The notes beneath the pieces were generated by a model. It was not told where the DNA came from. It did not search any database and saw nothing but the letters and a program-made list of their open reading frames with translations. The position numbers and the translations under genes are program-made. Shown piece by piece: positions 22,275 to 34,184 of a stretch of DNA of 64,000 bases. How positions within the stretch are numbered: the stretch's first letter is position 1; the number at the start of each line of letters is the position of its first letter. The stretch is from Brachynemurus nebulosus (taxonomy: Eukaryota; Arthropoda; Insecta; Neuroptera; Myrmeleontidae), in contig JAPWDM010000002.1 in assembly GCA_035578155.1 (NCBI GenBank), forward strand, positions 34,722,437 to 34,786,436. The letters run 5' to 3'.

Positions 22275-22995
22275 CAGACTTATCGTGTAGTATTCCTATT
22301 TTTCACAGACCTATGGTCAATAAAATAATAAAAGTCATCAATATTCATAACTTTTATATTTATTTTTTTTCTCGTCTTTTCCACAGCTGAAACAAATCAT
22401 GAAAATGATAAATTTTACCTTTTTTTTCATTGAGCGTTCAACTTGATAGTAAATAGAATCCACTGATAAAATGTATGTCCAGTTTCGAAATAATTAATCT
22501 CAATTACTAGAGCTTTTATCAGAGATAAATTGACAATATAAGGCAGATAAGAAATAAAAGCCCAATTTTTATTCTGGGCGCAGCAGTTATCTAACCACAG
22601 GATTGTTTTTTCATAGTCTTTGTGGTGAATAAAAAATTGATGATAAGTTGAAGTGACCTCTTCTTTACTACGTTCTCGTATTTTCTCGTGCCATATTACA
22701 GCGAATGGAACAGTATTGGATTGATTTTCACCAACAGGAACAAAAATTTCATTATATGTTATGAGCCCATTTGTAAATATAACTGATTTAAAGCATTCAA
22801 GACAAGGTAACATAATTATTTTTTATAAATCAGCAAACATACAAAGAGTTTTGTTATCGTGCACCATTTTAGCACATTCTTGGCAATATTTCTTTGCTTG
22901 TTTACTTTTTTTATCGTGTATTATCCATTTTTTGCACATATCACAATTATCATCAACGTTTTTGTCTGAATGATCTGGTTGATGCATATTTTGAA
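22275..22995 (-). pseudogene. DUF7869-like (RNase H-fold/DDE-like) protein remnant
   Basis: Minus-strand translation gives a Cys-rich lead (DNCDMCKKW.., CQECAKMV), then LPCLECFKSVIFTNGLITYN, EIFVPVGENQ, ILWLDNCCAQNKNW, and YFETGHTF. This resembles a protein family frequent in insect genomes (DUF7869, by memory), which looks transposon-derived. It is broken: an in-frame TAA at 22,823-22,825 where the family has Gln (C-to-T change), and a frameshift after GHTF. After the shift the other frame continues SIYYQVERSMKKKGKIYHFH and later VMNIDDFYYFIDHRS. The conserved Asp/Asn core (LDNC) survives. No donor or acceptor sites are assigned. Confidence 0.65.
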
Positions 22996-23539
22996 TATCA
23001 CAAATCTCAATTATGGAATAAGTATTCGTCGCCTTAACTTACCTTAACTTAGATTTAAAAACAAAAATTTTTGTTTTTAAAGGTAAATAATTTGAAAGAA
23101 AAAAGCAGTACAATTGTCGAAAACTGTCTTTTTCATTGGTAACTTCTGGATTGGATTGGATTATAAAAATAAAATACCCCTGTCGCAGCACCTGCATAAC
23201 ATAGCGAATTTTCAAAGATAGGACACTGACGGATCTTATATAACAACTTGTATCCATCTAAAATAGTTTAACTCTATAACAGTGATAAGATTTTCGAAAT
23301 CGGTTGAGTAGTCAATTTTTACTTTTGAGTCTCCAGGACCCTGGCAGATCACATATAGTATAGCACATATGCATTTAAATAAGTTTAACCAAAAAATCAC
23401 TAAAAATGGTGAAAAATGGCTTCTAAAAATCGGACATATCAGCTAACGAACTCGTCCCAGCTTTTGAGACTTTTGAAATTCTAACAAAATTTCGTAAGGA
23501 TTGAATGCTTCATTCGAGAGTTATCGCGCAGACACACAC

Positions 23540-23543
<4 letters not shown>

Positions 23544-23590
<47 letters not shown>
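23544..23590. repeat. (TA)n array, 47 bp
   Basis: Left half of the family A array, after a short (CA)n run, interrupted by the palindrome that starts at 23,591. Confidence 0.95.
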
Positions 23591-24163
<573 letters not shown>

Positions 24164-24314
24164 TTTAAACAAATTTCTGCCGTATAGTCCCGAACTCGGA
24201 TCTTTCCGTGACATTCTCCGTCATAAATTAAGTTCCAAAATGGAAAGTCGCTTAAAATAATAATTTAATAGTTAAATGAATTTTTACTTAAGTAACAGAA
24301 AAATTTATAATTTT

Positions 24315-24930
24315 TTTCTGCTTTCCGTCCTGCGGCTTCACTCAGGTGTCTGTTTTGTTTTATTTTTGTTTTAATTTTGATTTATATAATTTCGTGTAAT
24401 GGAATACATTTTTGTATTTTGTAGCTTTAGTTTGAGACCTTTGCTCTGATATCCGTAATAATAGTTTTAGATATTCTTCAGTTTTAGACCCTTCTTGGAG
24501 AATAACAATTTTAATTCTACTTTCATCTTTTTCTGGAATTCCAATAGTGTTTGAAGGGTAACTTGGGGATCGATTTAATTGTCCGCACCATTCAGCTATT
24601 TAATGTGATCTCTATTAGAAGGTTCTGCAGAACAATCTTAACCTTACTTCACTTTTTAATTCGCTATTCTGAAATTCTGTATACAGTTACTTAAATAATT
24701 AATACTATAAAAGCAAGTAATATTCATATTTCAGTAGCATATCTAATTTTTGCAACATCTTCTTGAGATCCGCCCAGCTGTTTAGTATGAAGAAGTTTTT
24801 TTGGGGTCCCAAGGTCCTGGGTGATAATTTTGCCCTCACTTATACTAACAAAATCATCTTATTTTAATTTAAATAATAATAGTACAGTTACCTGAGATCT
24901 GTTTATCCATTTCTATAAGAGAAATGAATA
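24315..24930 (-). repeat. Family C fragment
   Basis: Starts with a decayed terminus ('ttccgtcctgcggcttcactca') and carries 'attcatatttcagtagcatatctaattt' and 'ggggtcccaaggtcctgggtgataattt', matching the sequence patterns at about 160-310 and 2,380-2,530. Confidence 0.45.
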
Positions 24931-25322
24931 AACAATTTATTTTACTTTACGTGTAATTGCTTTGGAAAAAAATTAAAATTTGTGGCTCCGTAACTAACAA
25001 TAACAACTAATAATGAAACCAAATTTGAAAATTCAGGCTCTCTTGTGCCACCCCTGATATGATGCTCTATTCATAGACACTTCACTAGTCGAAATCCGTT
25101 AAGTAACCTTGGCTGTGTGCTTTTCACAAAATTTTATAACATTTTTTCTAATTGTATTATATATCTATATATTGATTATTTAATAATAAATCATTGTTAA
25201 AAAGATTTAGATTTTAGTAATCAAAATTATTACTTCAATAAATTATAAATTAACACTTATTTAATTGACTAATTATTTTCTTAAATAGACTAAACAAAAA
25301 ATTATAATTATTTATTTATTAT

Positions 25323-25589
25323 TTAAATTTGCCGCTTTGAGGAATTTGCTTTGTTGTTTGTAACTTGTTGCCCTCTGCTGGGTTGTCTACACAATTGATA
25401 TTTAATCTCTTTAATGGATACGATGGATACTTTAATGTCTATTCCTTTGTTCAGAAAATGGGCTATTACTTTTTTAGTTAGTGTATAGAAATCATTTTCA
25501 TTTGTAAACATTTTATCTAGTCGATATTGAATTACAAATTTAAAATTTGAAATAGGATTATTGTTCAACATTTTGAAAGGTTGTAACAT
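25323..25589 (-). CDS. Unrecognised 88-codon ORF
   Basis: ATG start and TAA stop; the product is basic and Asn/Lys-rich (begins MLQPFKMLNN, ends SSKRQI). Composition is more even than in neighbouring frames, but I know no homologue and see no promoter, splice or poly(A) context. It could be a chance ORF or the last exon of something unseen. Confidence 0.2.
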   Translation of the reverse strand: MLQPFKMLNNNPISNFKFVIQYRLDKMFTNENDFYTLTKKVIAHFLNKGIDIKVSIVSIKEIKYQLCRQPSRGQQVTNNKANSSKRQI

Positions 25590-26955
25590 ATTTTGGAACT
25601 TATAACCCCATTCAGGTAAGATGTTAAATATTTCAAAAAATTTAATAATTAATTAATGTATTTTTTTATTTTTTAGATTGTTTTATGAGTATTTCAATTA
25701 ATTTGTAGACAAACAATCTACTTGCCAGTACCTAAAGAAATTTCCAATCTTTTGTGATGAATGTTTTCAACAACGAATTAACACTTAATTACAAATGTAA
25801 AAATGTTTGAATAGCTATCTGTCGTGTGTAAAGAGGTTAAAATTCATTAACAATTATTAATGGAAATTAAATTATATGTGTAACAATGTAAAATATTTTA
25901 AGAAAGATTAAAATTTATTTTTAATTAAATGATACATAATTTTATTGGTGTTTTTTTGTCAAAAATGTCACTTATGTAGATTTGATTTAGCATTCAAATG
26001 TAAGTTGAGCCAAAATTCGTTTTTTTCTATTTTTTTTTTTTTTTTTTTTTTTTTGTTAAATAACTCATGTTGTGTGAATTTGTATTGTTTTTTTTTGACA
26101 CAAGCGCGAGGCTCGTAACTGCTGGCTCCTGCTACATGGCTAATTTAGTTGTTCCGGCACTGTTTAGTTGCTCCAAAAACTTTATTTTCTGTTAAAAACA
26201 CTATATTGTACCCATGTACTTTGTTTTTAATTCCAAAGTATACCAATTATATGTCATCAAAATCTTGTCAAATATATATTTTTTTTTATAAAATTTCCTT
26301 ACCATCAATTAGTTTTTTCTAATTTAGTTCATCTTATTTAAAATTAAATAAGAAAATTTTCAAAATAATAAATATAATGTGTTAAAACAAAAATATTTAT
26401 AATTAGGTTATATACATGCATGCATATTATATGCATATATTTAAAAATGATTCCATTTGACAGATTGTTATAAAAAAACAAAACAAAAAACTAACATTAT
26501 CAAAATTTGTACTTCGTTTACAAATAGCTAAGGGCCATTCAACACCACAAAAAAAATATGTCAAAAGTTTATTTAATCAAATAAATAGTACAGTTTAATT
26601 GATTAACATTTATAATATAACTTTATAAATTTATTAAGACATTATTCATAATGTTTAATTAAAGAAATCTGACATATATTTAGGTAATAGAAATAACTAG
26701 TGACGAAACACCCTTAGACACATTTATAAACACAATATATATTAAATAGAAAAATCAAACGAGGTAGAGTGAAATAACAAATAAAAAGAGACTTTTAAAA
26801 AGAGATTATTTTTGATTTTTCTTAAGAACCACGTTATATAGAAGAAAAGTATAAAAAGCTCTCTGATATAACTTCTTACGAAATTTTTGATAATGTAATA
26901 AAATTTTTGAAAAAGTTTTAAATTCTGATCAAAAACACAAAAAAAAGACTTTAAA
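25590..26955. other. AT-rich unannotated DNA with a T25 run
   Basis: A 25-nt T tract at 26,030-26,054 followed by a GC-richer patch ('cgcgaggctcgtaactgctggctcctgc', 26,105-26,135) could be the 3' end of a minus-strand retroposed sequence. Otherwise nothing can be supported. Confidence 0.35.
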
Positions 26956-26959
26956 GCCC

Positions 26960-27243
26960 AAAATATCCGGTCTGTGGCATCGGATGTGTCTGGCTAACGA
27001 ACTTATCCAAGCGTTTTGAACAATTAACGATTTTACCAAATTTCGTAACAATTAAATGCTTCGTTCGACAGCTATCGCGTACACACATAAATACATATAT
27101 ATATATCTATATATATATAAATTTTAGTGAAGTAGATTTTCGAGTTCTAGAGGCTCCAAAACAAATTTCTGCCATAGTCCCGGGCTTAGGTCTTACCATA
27201 AGAGCTGCTGTAATAGCTGAATTTTCATTCTGAAAATTCGCTA
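26960..27243 (-). mobile_element. Family A fragment with short (TA)n
   Basis: Reverse complement of 7,668-8,010: GAAAATTCGCTA (27,232-27,243), 'ctgtaatagctgaatttt', 'aacaaatttctgccatagtcccggg', an interrupted TA array of only about 28 bp (27,092-27,119), 'ttcgttcgacagctatcgcg' and 'ggctaacgaacttatcc'. There are no tandem units or 3' end. Confidence 0.75.
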
Positions 27244-27797
27244 AAAGCAGTAAGTATATTTTACAGTGATAATTTAATTCATGTGTATCAAGTCTCATAA
27301 GAATATTGTAGTTTTTTCACTTTTACCACGGAAGAAAAGCTAGCACAAATTTTTGCAGCGAAAAAAATAGTACAAAACATTTAATTGGTCATTTCACTGT
27401 AGGTAAACACGATAAAAACGAAACAAAAATTCCTATTGGTAAATTTAACTGATTTCAGAACCATAGTAAAAAACCATGATATTAAATAATAGAACCATGT
27501 ATTAAATAATAATATGAATTATATACTATTTTATTCGTTAAATTATCTTATAGTATTACACTTGAGTTTTATATTTTTCTGAATAAATTTGTGTTTTCTA
27601 CAACTCAAATTCTTGCCTAAAAGCAATTTAACTCGAAGATCTGTCAACCCAAAAACGCTTCAGCTACGCTGTCGTATTTTTGTTAGTTGACAATTCTTCT
27701 CGCTAAATTGCTAGGCAACAAATTTTCGTTAAACAAATTCAAATTTATTCTAAAAAATACAAACCTCTAGCATAATAATCTACTTAATAAATTTCTA

Positions 27798-28260
27798 ACA
27801 CTGACTGACTGACTGACTGACTGACAGACAACGCACAGCCTAAACTGTTGGGTTTAGAAGAATGAAATTTTGCACAGGAGTTCCCTATGTAACGCAGGTG
27901 GGCACTAAGAAAGGATTTTTGAAAATTCGTCCCCTAAGTGTGTTTAATTAGGGATGAAAATTTGTATGTAAATTCGTTATTTTTGAAGTTAGTGGTATAT
28001 AAAAATATGTTACTATGACTATTCAAATAAATAATATTTTATACACTGATTGACAGACAACGCACAATCTAAACTGTTGGGTTTAGAAGGACGAAATTTA
28101 GCACAGAAGATATGAAGATTGATCTTTAGGCTTCTATTTATAAATAAAAGTTAGTTGTGTAAACGTTTCTGGGAATTCATTCCCTAAGGGGTTAAAACAG
28201 GAGATGAAAGTTCGTATGGAAGGTTCGTCATTTTTGAAATTAGAAACGTGGAAATTGGTA
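27798..28260 (+). repeat. Family T-related tandem pair with (GACT)n
   Basis: (GACT)5-like run at about 27,803-27,826, then 'cagacaacgcacagcctaaactgttgggtttagaag' and 'aaattttgcacaggagttcc'. The head recurs at about 28,046 ('cagacaacgcacaatctaaactgttgggtttagaagg'). Two diverged units of about 240 bp. Confidence 0.6.
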
Positions 28261-28317
28261 CTTAGGCTTTTGAAAAACACTGAAAGTGAGCAGTGATTAC
28301 CTAATAAAAAGATGTTG

Positions 28318-28595
28318 CCGATGGGAAATCCCATCGGGTATCGGACTAGTAAGTGAATAAAAGCAGTAGAGTTTAAAAGTTACTGCTTTTTTATATTGAT
28401 AAGTGATTCTACTGTTTTTATATTCAGGAAAAATCACTAATTTGTTATATTCGATAAACTTAAAAAAATAATACTCGATTTAAATAACATTCCTAATGAT
28501 CAAATTTATGATTTATATATGTAAAAAATCGTATGAAGAATTTAATGGTATCAAAATTTAAAAAAGGCAGTAAATGAAAGTTACTGCCTTTTACC
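28318..28595. repeat. Three small palindromes
   Basis: CCGATGGGAAATCCCATCGG (28,318-28,337, one central mismatch), AAAAGCAGTA..TACTGCTTTT (28,359-28,390) and AAAAAGGCAGTA..TACTGCCTTT (28,561-28,592). The last two are variants of one hairpin about 200 bp apart. Confidence 0.6.
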
Positions 28596-28599
28596 TAAG

Positions 28600-29880
28600 C
28601 ACGACAGTATACAGGACTGAACTTGATTTAAGTGTTTAATTAGATTTGAATGGCATAGAACAATGAAACGCAATTATTACCCCTGATAAGTTTAACGAAA
28701 AATACTAATTCAGCTATATGAAGCCGTTTTATCTCAGATTACAAGATTTATTAGCTTACAAGAAAAAGTAGTGGTATTTATACAAATTAACGTAAATTTA
28801 TAATTATTTGTGACGTTTTTTGTACTTGCAACTCTTCTTCATTTCAGTTTGAATAATTTAAATTTTGAGAAATTACTTAATAAAGAATTTGCAGAATTAC
28901 AAGTTATATTGTGATTTATCTTTTTTTGGTTGATCTTAAATGCGATTTGATACTTTTCATAGTAAAAAATTTTCTTTAGGAAAAGCTCTACGTACAGATA
29001 TATTACCGGCAAAACTGAGGGCACGCAAAGTTCCTGAATTCAGAAAAATGCTTGACTTAAGATGATACTTTAAAACTTTTTATTAACTTTTTTTTATTAA
29101 CTTATATTTTTTGTTTATTTTGCAAAAAATTCTGGGTAGACCTGGCCTCACCCAGCTTACACAATAAAATCGCCACTGCTTAATGTAATTCAATATTTAA
29201 AAATTAAAAGAATGAATAGAAAATATTGAAAAATTTTAACACGACTCTTTTATTTAAATTTAAGTAATCACATTTACCATTAATTATTTTTTTTCTCTCC
29301 AGTTAATCCACTTTTTGAACAATTCGAAAAAGTTTTCTCTTCGTTCTAGTATAACAACAACAATAATACCCTTTTGTTCGAAAAGGATTAAAAAACAATG
29401 TTGGTTAGTAAAATCAATGTCCCTCTTGCCCAATACAACATCTAGAATATTTTGAATATTTTAACAATTAAATGAGATTACACAGACAGAATTTTTAATG
29501 GGTTGCTTATACACAAGTGTTTACAAAAAAAATTATTTTCGAGTTTTATAATACGATTTTGAAGCGTTATCATTTGCTACAGTTTTTGTTTTTCTAGAAT
29601 AAATTCTTACTTCTTAGCCTTTGGGAAAAAACAATTTTTGTTTTCCTTGATGAGCATCACTCCTAAATATCCTTAAAAGTTATACTTGCAGTGTCATCAA
29701 ACCTAGATTTAAAATTCTTACTTTATTTGACGTTTCAAAATACTAGACAAGGGCTGTCGATTAAAAATAAAAGCGAACAATTTACTGATGCAAATTACAC
29801 AACACTTGAAATAAAAATTTTTTCTCCACTACTGATAAAGCAATCAAAGTAAAGTTTTTCACGTATCTATCAAGTGAAAT
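28600..29880. other. AT-rich DNA, nothing assigned
   Basis: No exon or repeat structure that I can defend. Short open frames are frame noise. Confidence 0.35.
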
Positions 29881-29884
29881 CATG

Positions 29885-30165
29885 GCGACATTATAATAAT
29901 AGACTCCGAGTTGGTCTCCGCAACTCCGCTTCTTGTTTGGTAGATCGTGAGTTCGCATCCAACCGGAGGAGATCTATCGTTCTACATCAATCACAATACT
30001 TCAGTTTCATTTACAATAACCATAATACCACAACTAAAAACTATAATACTTCGCCAAAACGGTGCATATGACCTTAGCTATTGCGCATCTAATATGTACC
30101 TTTATTTGTATTACTAAATAAGTATAAAATAGCGTCAATAAACAGTAAACAATAAAAGTTATTTT
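29885..30165 (+). mobile_element. Probable tRNA-derived SINE
   Basis: A GC-richer head 'gactccgagttggtctccgc' (A-box-like) is followed about 45 bp later by GTTCGCATCC (29,951-29,960), close to the RNA polymerase III B-box GTTCGANNCC. A tRNA-unrelated body and an A-rich tail ('ataaacagtaaacaataaaag') follow. The T-arm no longer pairs well, so this is not a functional tRNA. No target duplication was established. Confidence 0.4.
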
Positions 30166-30179
30166 CAAAATATATACGT

Positions 30180-30375
30180 AGCAAACGCCAAAAGTTCTCG
30201 GCCGGAGTATAAAGAAAAAAAAAACGAGAAATCTGAGAGCATAAAAAAATTTATTTTTCTATATAACCACCCTCTATTTCAATACACTTATTATAACGCG
30301 GGATAAGCATCTCTATGGCTGCCTGTACACGATCAGTAATACTGTCACTATTTAATGACAAAAATAATGAATCAT
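30180..30375 (-). pseudogene. mariner transposase C-terminal remnant (second lineage)
   Basis: The minus strand encodes DRVQAAIEMLIPRYNKCIEI and GGYIEK followed by TAA (30,251-30,253), the typical C-terminal tail of mariner transposases. Sequence differs from the copy at 20.8 kb, so it is a different mariner subfamily. A noncoding tail with 'aagttctcggccggagtataaag' (30,189-30,211) may be the 3' UTR and TIR. It is cut at about 30,375 by the start of a family T element. Confidence 0.75.
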
Positions 30376-30377
30376 TA

Positions 30378-31730
30378 TCACCCGACTGCATCAGAAGGAG
30401 GGTAATGTTTTTAGGAAGTAGGTATGTATGTATCCTCTGACTATGTCTGTTTCTGTAACGCAGCCTGCAGCTTAAACGGTTTGGCGGGTTTTGGTAAAGA
30501 AGGTGTCGCTGGATTCGTCTCAATCTCGGGAGTGCTACGAGCTACATGAAATTTCAAAATTCATCCCCTAAACAGGGGATGAAAAATTTATATAGCAGAC
30601 CATTGGGTCTAGAAATATGCAATTTTGCAGACAAATTCTATATGTAACGCAAGGGAGCACCAAGAGTAGATTTTTGGAAATTCATCCCCTAAGGGTATAA
30701 AGTAGGGGATGAAAATTTATGAACTGTAAAATTTCGCACAGGGCCACAGGGGTCCTTTAGTAATGTATATGAGTATCAAGAGGGGGAATTTTTGTAAAAA
30801 TTTATCCATTAAGAGTGTAAAATAGGTGATGATAATTTATATAGAAAACCGCTAGGTTTAGAAACGTGAAATTTTGCACACAGTTTTTTTAGTAACTTAA
30901 GCAAGCACAATGAGTGAATTTTTGGAAATTCGTCTCCTAACGAGTTAAAATAGGGGATGAAAATTTATATAGAAAACTGTTGAGCCTAGAAATGTGAAAC
31001 TTTACACGAGGGTTTCTTATATAACGTAGGTGAGCACTAAGAAGTGATTTCTGGAAATCTACTACAAGGGAGTACAATAGGGGATGAAAAATTATATAAA
31101 AATCGTCGGATTTAAGAACGTGAAATTTTGCACAAAGGTTTCTTGAGTAACGAAGTGAGCACGAAGAGCAGATTTTTGAAAATTCACCCCTAAGGCGGTA
31201 AAATGAGGGATGAAAATTTATATGCAAGCTAACTTTTCTCAACGAATTCGTCTGGGTGGGTGGAGTTGTTAACAACATGTGTGTACAACTAGCCAACCTA
31301 CAACGAGTTGACTCGGAGGAAGTTGCGGACAAAAGCTATTATATGGCAAAAACAATTTTAATATTAAATTCGTAGTAATTTTGGCTGTTATATATTTTTT
31401 CTTCTAAATAATTAAACAGCACTAAAAAGCCCTAAATAAAAAAGCTAATTAAAAAAATCAAAAAACCCGACTGCGTAAAAGGCAAACTAAAATGGTAAAA
31501 ACAAGACGAAATAGAGAAAAAGGAAAATAAATAAAAAAGTAAAGCAGTCGAAAGCATATATATTGTACCAAATAAAACAAAAATGTTTGATGCCTCCGAC
31601 TGTTTACTGTTTTATTCATGTTTCTTTTTCTCTATTTCATCTTGTTTTTACCGTTTTAGTTTGCTTTTTACGCAGTCGGGTTTTCTGATTTTTTTAATTA
31701 ACTTTCTTATTTATTTATAAAAAATTGTTT
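30378..31730 (+). mobile_element. Complete family T+P element
   Basis: Starts CCCGACTGCATCAGAAGGAG (30,381) and ends with the inverse ACGCAGTCGGG (31,670-31,680). It contains about seven 116-bp-type units with 'aaattttgcacaca', 'taaaataggggatgaaaatttatat' and 'gcaagcacaatgagtg', then 'gttgcggacaaaagctatt' (31,320-31,340). After that comes a long inverted repeat: left arm about 31,391-31,540, centre about 31,541-31,610, right arm about 31,611-31,730. Copies or parts recur at 13.7-15.0, 17.0-17.5 and 19.6-19.8 kb. Noncoding; class not assigned. Confidence 0.7.
31391..31730. repeat. Long inverted repeat (arms about 125 bp) closing the family T element
   Basis: Left arm with 'cccgactgcgtaaaaggcaa', 'aacaagacgaaatagagaaa' and 'aaagcagtcg' is mirrored by 'ccgactgttta', 'ctctatttcatcttgttttta' and 'tttttacgcagtcggg'. 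RNA from either strand would form a hairpin of more than 100 bp. Confidence 0.85.
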
Positions 31731-31923
31731 ATCAATCGTTAATATCGTAGGTACCACTACAAATAATTAATCCAAATCTGTCGTTAAAATTCGAAATTTA
31801 TTTTTTAAAAGATGCTCTGGTAACGTGACATATACGGTGTAATGTGTGGAAATATTTGGGAATATATTTTAAAAAATTGTATGTATTTTTATTTTCACAA
31901 ATCATTTTACATTTTTTTATAAG

Positions 31924-32345
31924 TTAGGTCAGTTCTATAAGTCGTTGTTTGAGCGGTTTTTCACCAATTAAGACATTCAATAGATAATTTTCTATAGCAA
32001 AAGTTGCAGATTTTAATAAACGTTGACTTGTAGTAAAATTTCTTAAATAAGTATTAATTATTTTTTACGTGCTCGTAACTCTTTTGCTAGATGCAGTCGC
32101 TATCGGAATTGTTAGGCAAAGCATCAAGAGCTTAATCAGCTCTAAATGTACTTCAGTTACTTTATTGTGCAATATGAACTCAAGCCAATTTTTTGGAGGT
32201 GTATGTTTTGATTTATCATTGTATATTTTAATTGGCTCATTTACCAATATTTCTGGTAGGTAGGTTTCTAAAAGTAATTTGATGTTATTTGTTGGAAAGG
32301 CATTGCTGCTAGTTGCACAAAAAGGAACACGATGATGAAAATGAT
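31924..32345 (-). pseudogene. hAT-family transposase C-terminal remnant
   Basis: Minus-strand frame gives NNIKLLLETYLPEILVNEPI.., WLEFILHNKV, then LIKLLMLCLTIPIATASSKR and, after an in-frame TAA, KIINTYLRNFTTSQRLLKSA and FAIENYLL, ending at a TAA (31,924-31,926). The 'LTIPIATASSKR...NTYLRN' core matches the hAT dimerisation domain pattern (LP.STASAERSFS..K.I.TYLR). The interior stop and absence of the RNase-H-like core show it is dead. Confidence 0.7.
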
Positions 32346-32999
32346 CTTAAATTGAAAAATAGAAATAGTATTTTTCTATAATAATTTAACGGCGAAAAAT
32401 CGATTTTAAAGAAAGTTTAATTATCTTACCAGCAAAATATGGTTAGCATAATAATATAGTCTAGCATGCTAAAAACAAATATTGAACAGCAAAAAAGGTA
32501 ATTGAGCAGTAGACTGAGCAGCAAAAAATATAATTCAACAGCAAAAAATTTCAAAGAACAGCTTATACATGAGTAGTTTTAAATTTTCTGTCCTATTCAG
32601 TTCAATAATTGAGCAAGTATTCATTTCTTAACCACTTATGAAAGTTTAACTTTGACTTTTTAAGGAAAACGGAAAAGATTTGAAGAAATACAGACTACAT
32701 GCATTTTAATATCGACTTGAGAAACATGGTTAAAAATTAAGATACTGGGTATGTATATTTTTTCCTTTTTTTGTTCTAGGAGCAAGGCTCTGTACAAATG
32801 GGTCTATTTTGGGCGATACCGCGTATAAAGTGAACTCTAATTTTTCAATAAAATTTAAGCGAATATATCATGTCCGTTACTTACATACATTGTTGGTTTT
32901 TAATGGAATTTATAGTAAAGTCCATTTTAAATAGGTTAACTGCTATTACTATTTGATTTGCATTTGTGGTTATTTGAAATGAATTCTACCTATGTATAT

Positions 33000-33720
33000 A
33001 TTCTGAATCTATAATTTTAATTGTAGGAAGCAGTTTTAGTTTATTTTGTTAGAAATCTTATTTTATTGTATTCTTTGATATTTAGAGTTTTTAAAATATA
33101 AACATACTAGGAATTATGACACATAATTAATACATATAAAATATATTTACATCGTATCACTATTGAAAACTGTTATTTATTTCTTAGGAATTTCCCCACA
33201 GAAATAAAATGTTCTCCCCGGATAAAAAGTAACCTATAACATTCTCTATTCTTCAAGCTATTTCTATTCAAAGTTTAAAGTCGATTGGCTACGTGCATAA
33301 GGGGTAAAATAAATAAAAGAAGGAGAGACAAACCAAAATTTCATTTTTTTACTTATTAATTATGATAATATTAATGACTCAGTATTTTTTACTAAGTTTC
33401 AACGAAGTTAATGAATATTTTTTATTTCGTTTTAAATATCTTTTCCCACGGGAATCAGATTTCTCAAGAGAATCAAATGTTTTCTCAAGATAAAAATCAG
33501 TGCAATATTTTTTTCATCTCCTTTGTAAAAAATATGCAAATTTTGAAGCCGTCCATTCCTTCTTTTCAACTATTGCAATTTAATACATTTTCCCTCCCGA
33601 ATAAAATATTTTCTAGGGATAGGGGGCGATCGACAACCATCTCTGTCCCTCAAGCTATGTCTGTGTTTTAAGTTGATTGGTTTAGCTGTTGAGGTGTGAA
33701 AACAAGACAAGCATACAAAC
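33000..33720 (+). repeat. Two TE-tail repeats of one family
   Basis: 'Ggataaaaagtaacctataa..cattctct..tcaagctatttct..aaagtcgattgg' (33,217-33,295) and 'ggatagggggcgatcgacaaccatctctgtccctcaagctatgtctgtgt..agttgattgg' (33,618-33,680) are diverged versions of the 'aaaagtagcctatgt...caaactatctctgt' sequence common in insect TE tails. No coding region. Confidence 0.4.
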
Positions 33721-33930
33721 AAGGCTCACTTTTATTATTACCATTTTATATTACCATATATTACCATATACCAGACATTACCATAATATATTACCCAATA
33801 ATCTTTTTTATCTTAGAAATTCGTTTAATGGAACATAATAAAATCTTTCGCAAGATCAACTTGTTGTTTTATTTGTGTAATTTTTACATAGACTGGTCTT
33901 GTATAATTTTATAACCAAATTGCCTTTTCA

Positions 33931-34031
33931 GTTGAATTTTTCCTTGAAAAAATTAGACTTATACAGCCTATGCGATAAGAACGGCGAGAGGCGAGGGTAG
34001 GGGTGCTATCCGTTTTCGGACACGTAGAACA

Positions 34032-34094
<63 letters not shown>

Positions 34095-34110
34095 CATATA
34101 TATACATATA

Positions 34111-34184
<74 letters not shown>

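Noticed and set aside
27803..27826. CRISPR-like spaced repeats
   Set aside because: This is a (GACT)n microsatellite and tandem unit; no spacer structure anywhere in the window.
29900..29962. Functional tRNA gene
   Set aside because: T-arm pairing is broken and no acceptor stem was found; fits a SINE head better.
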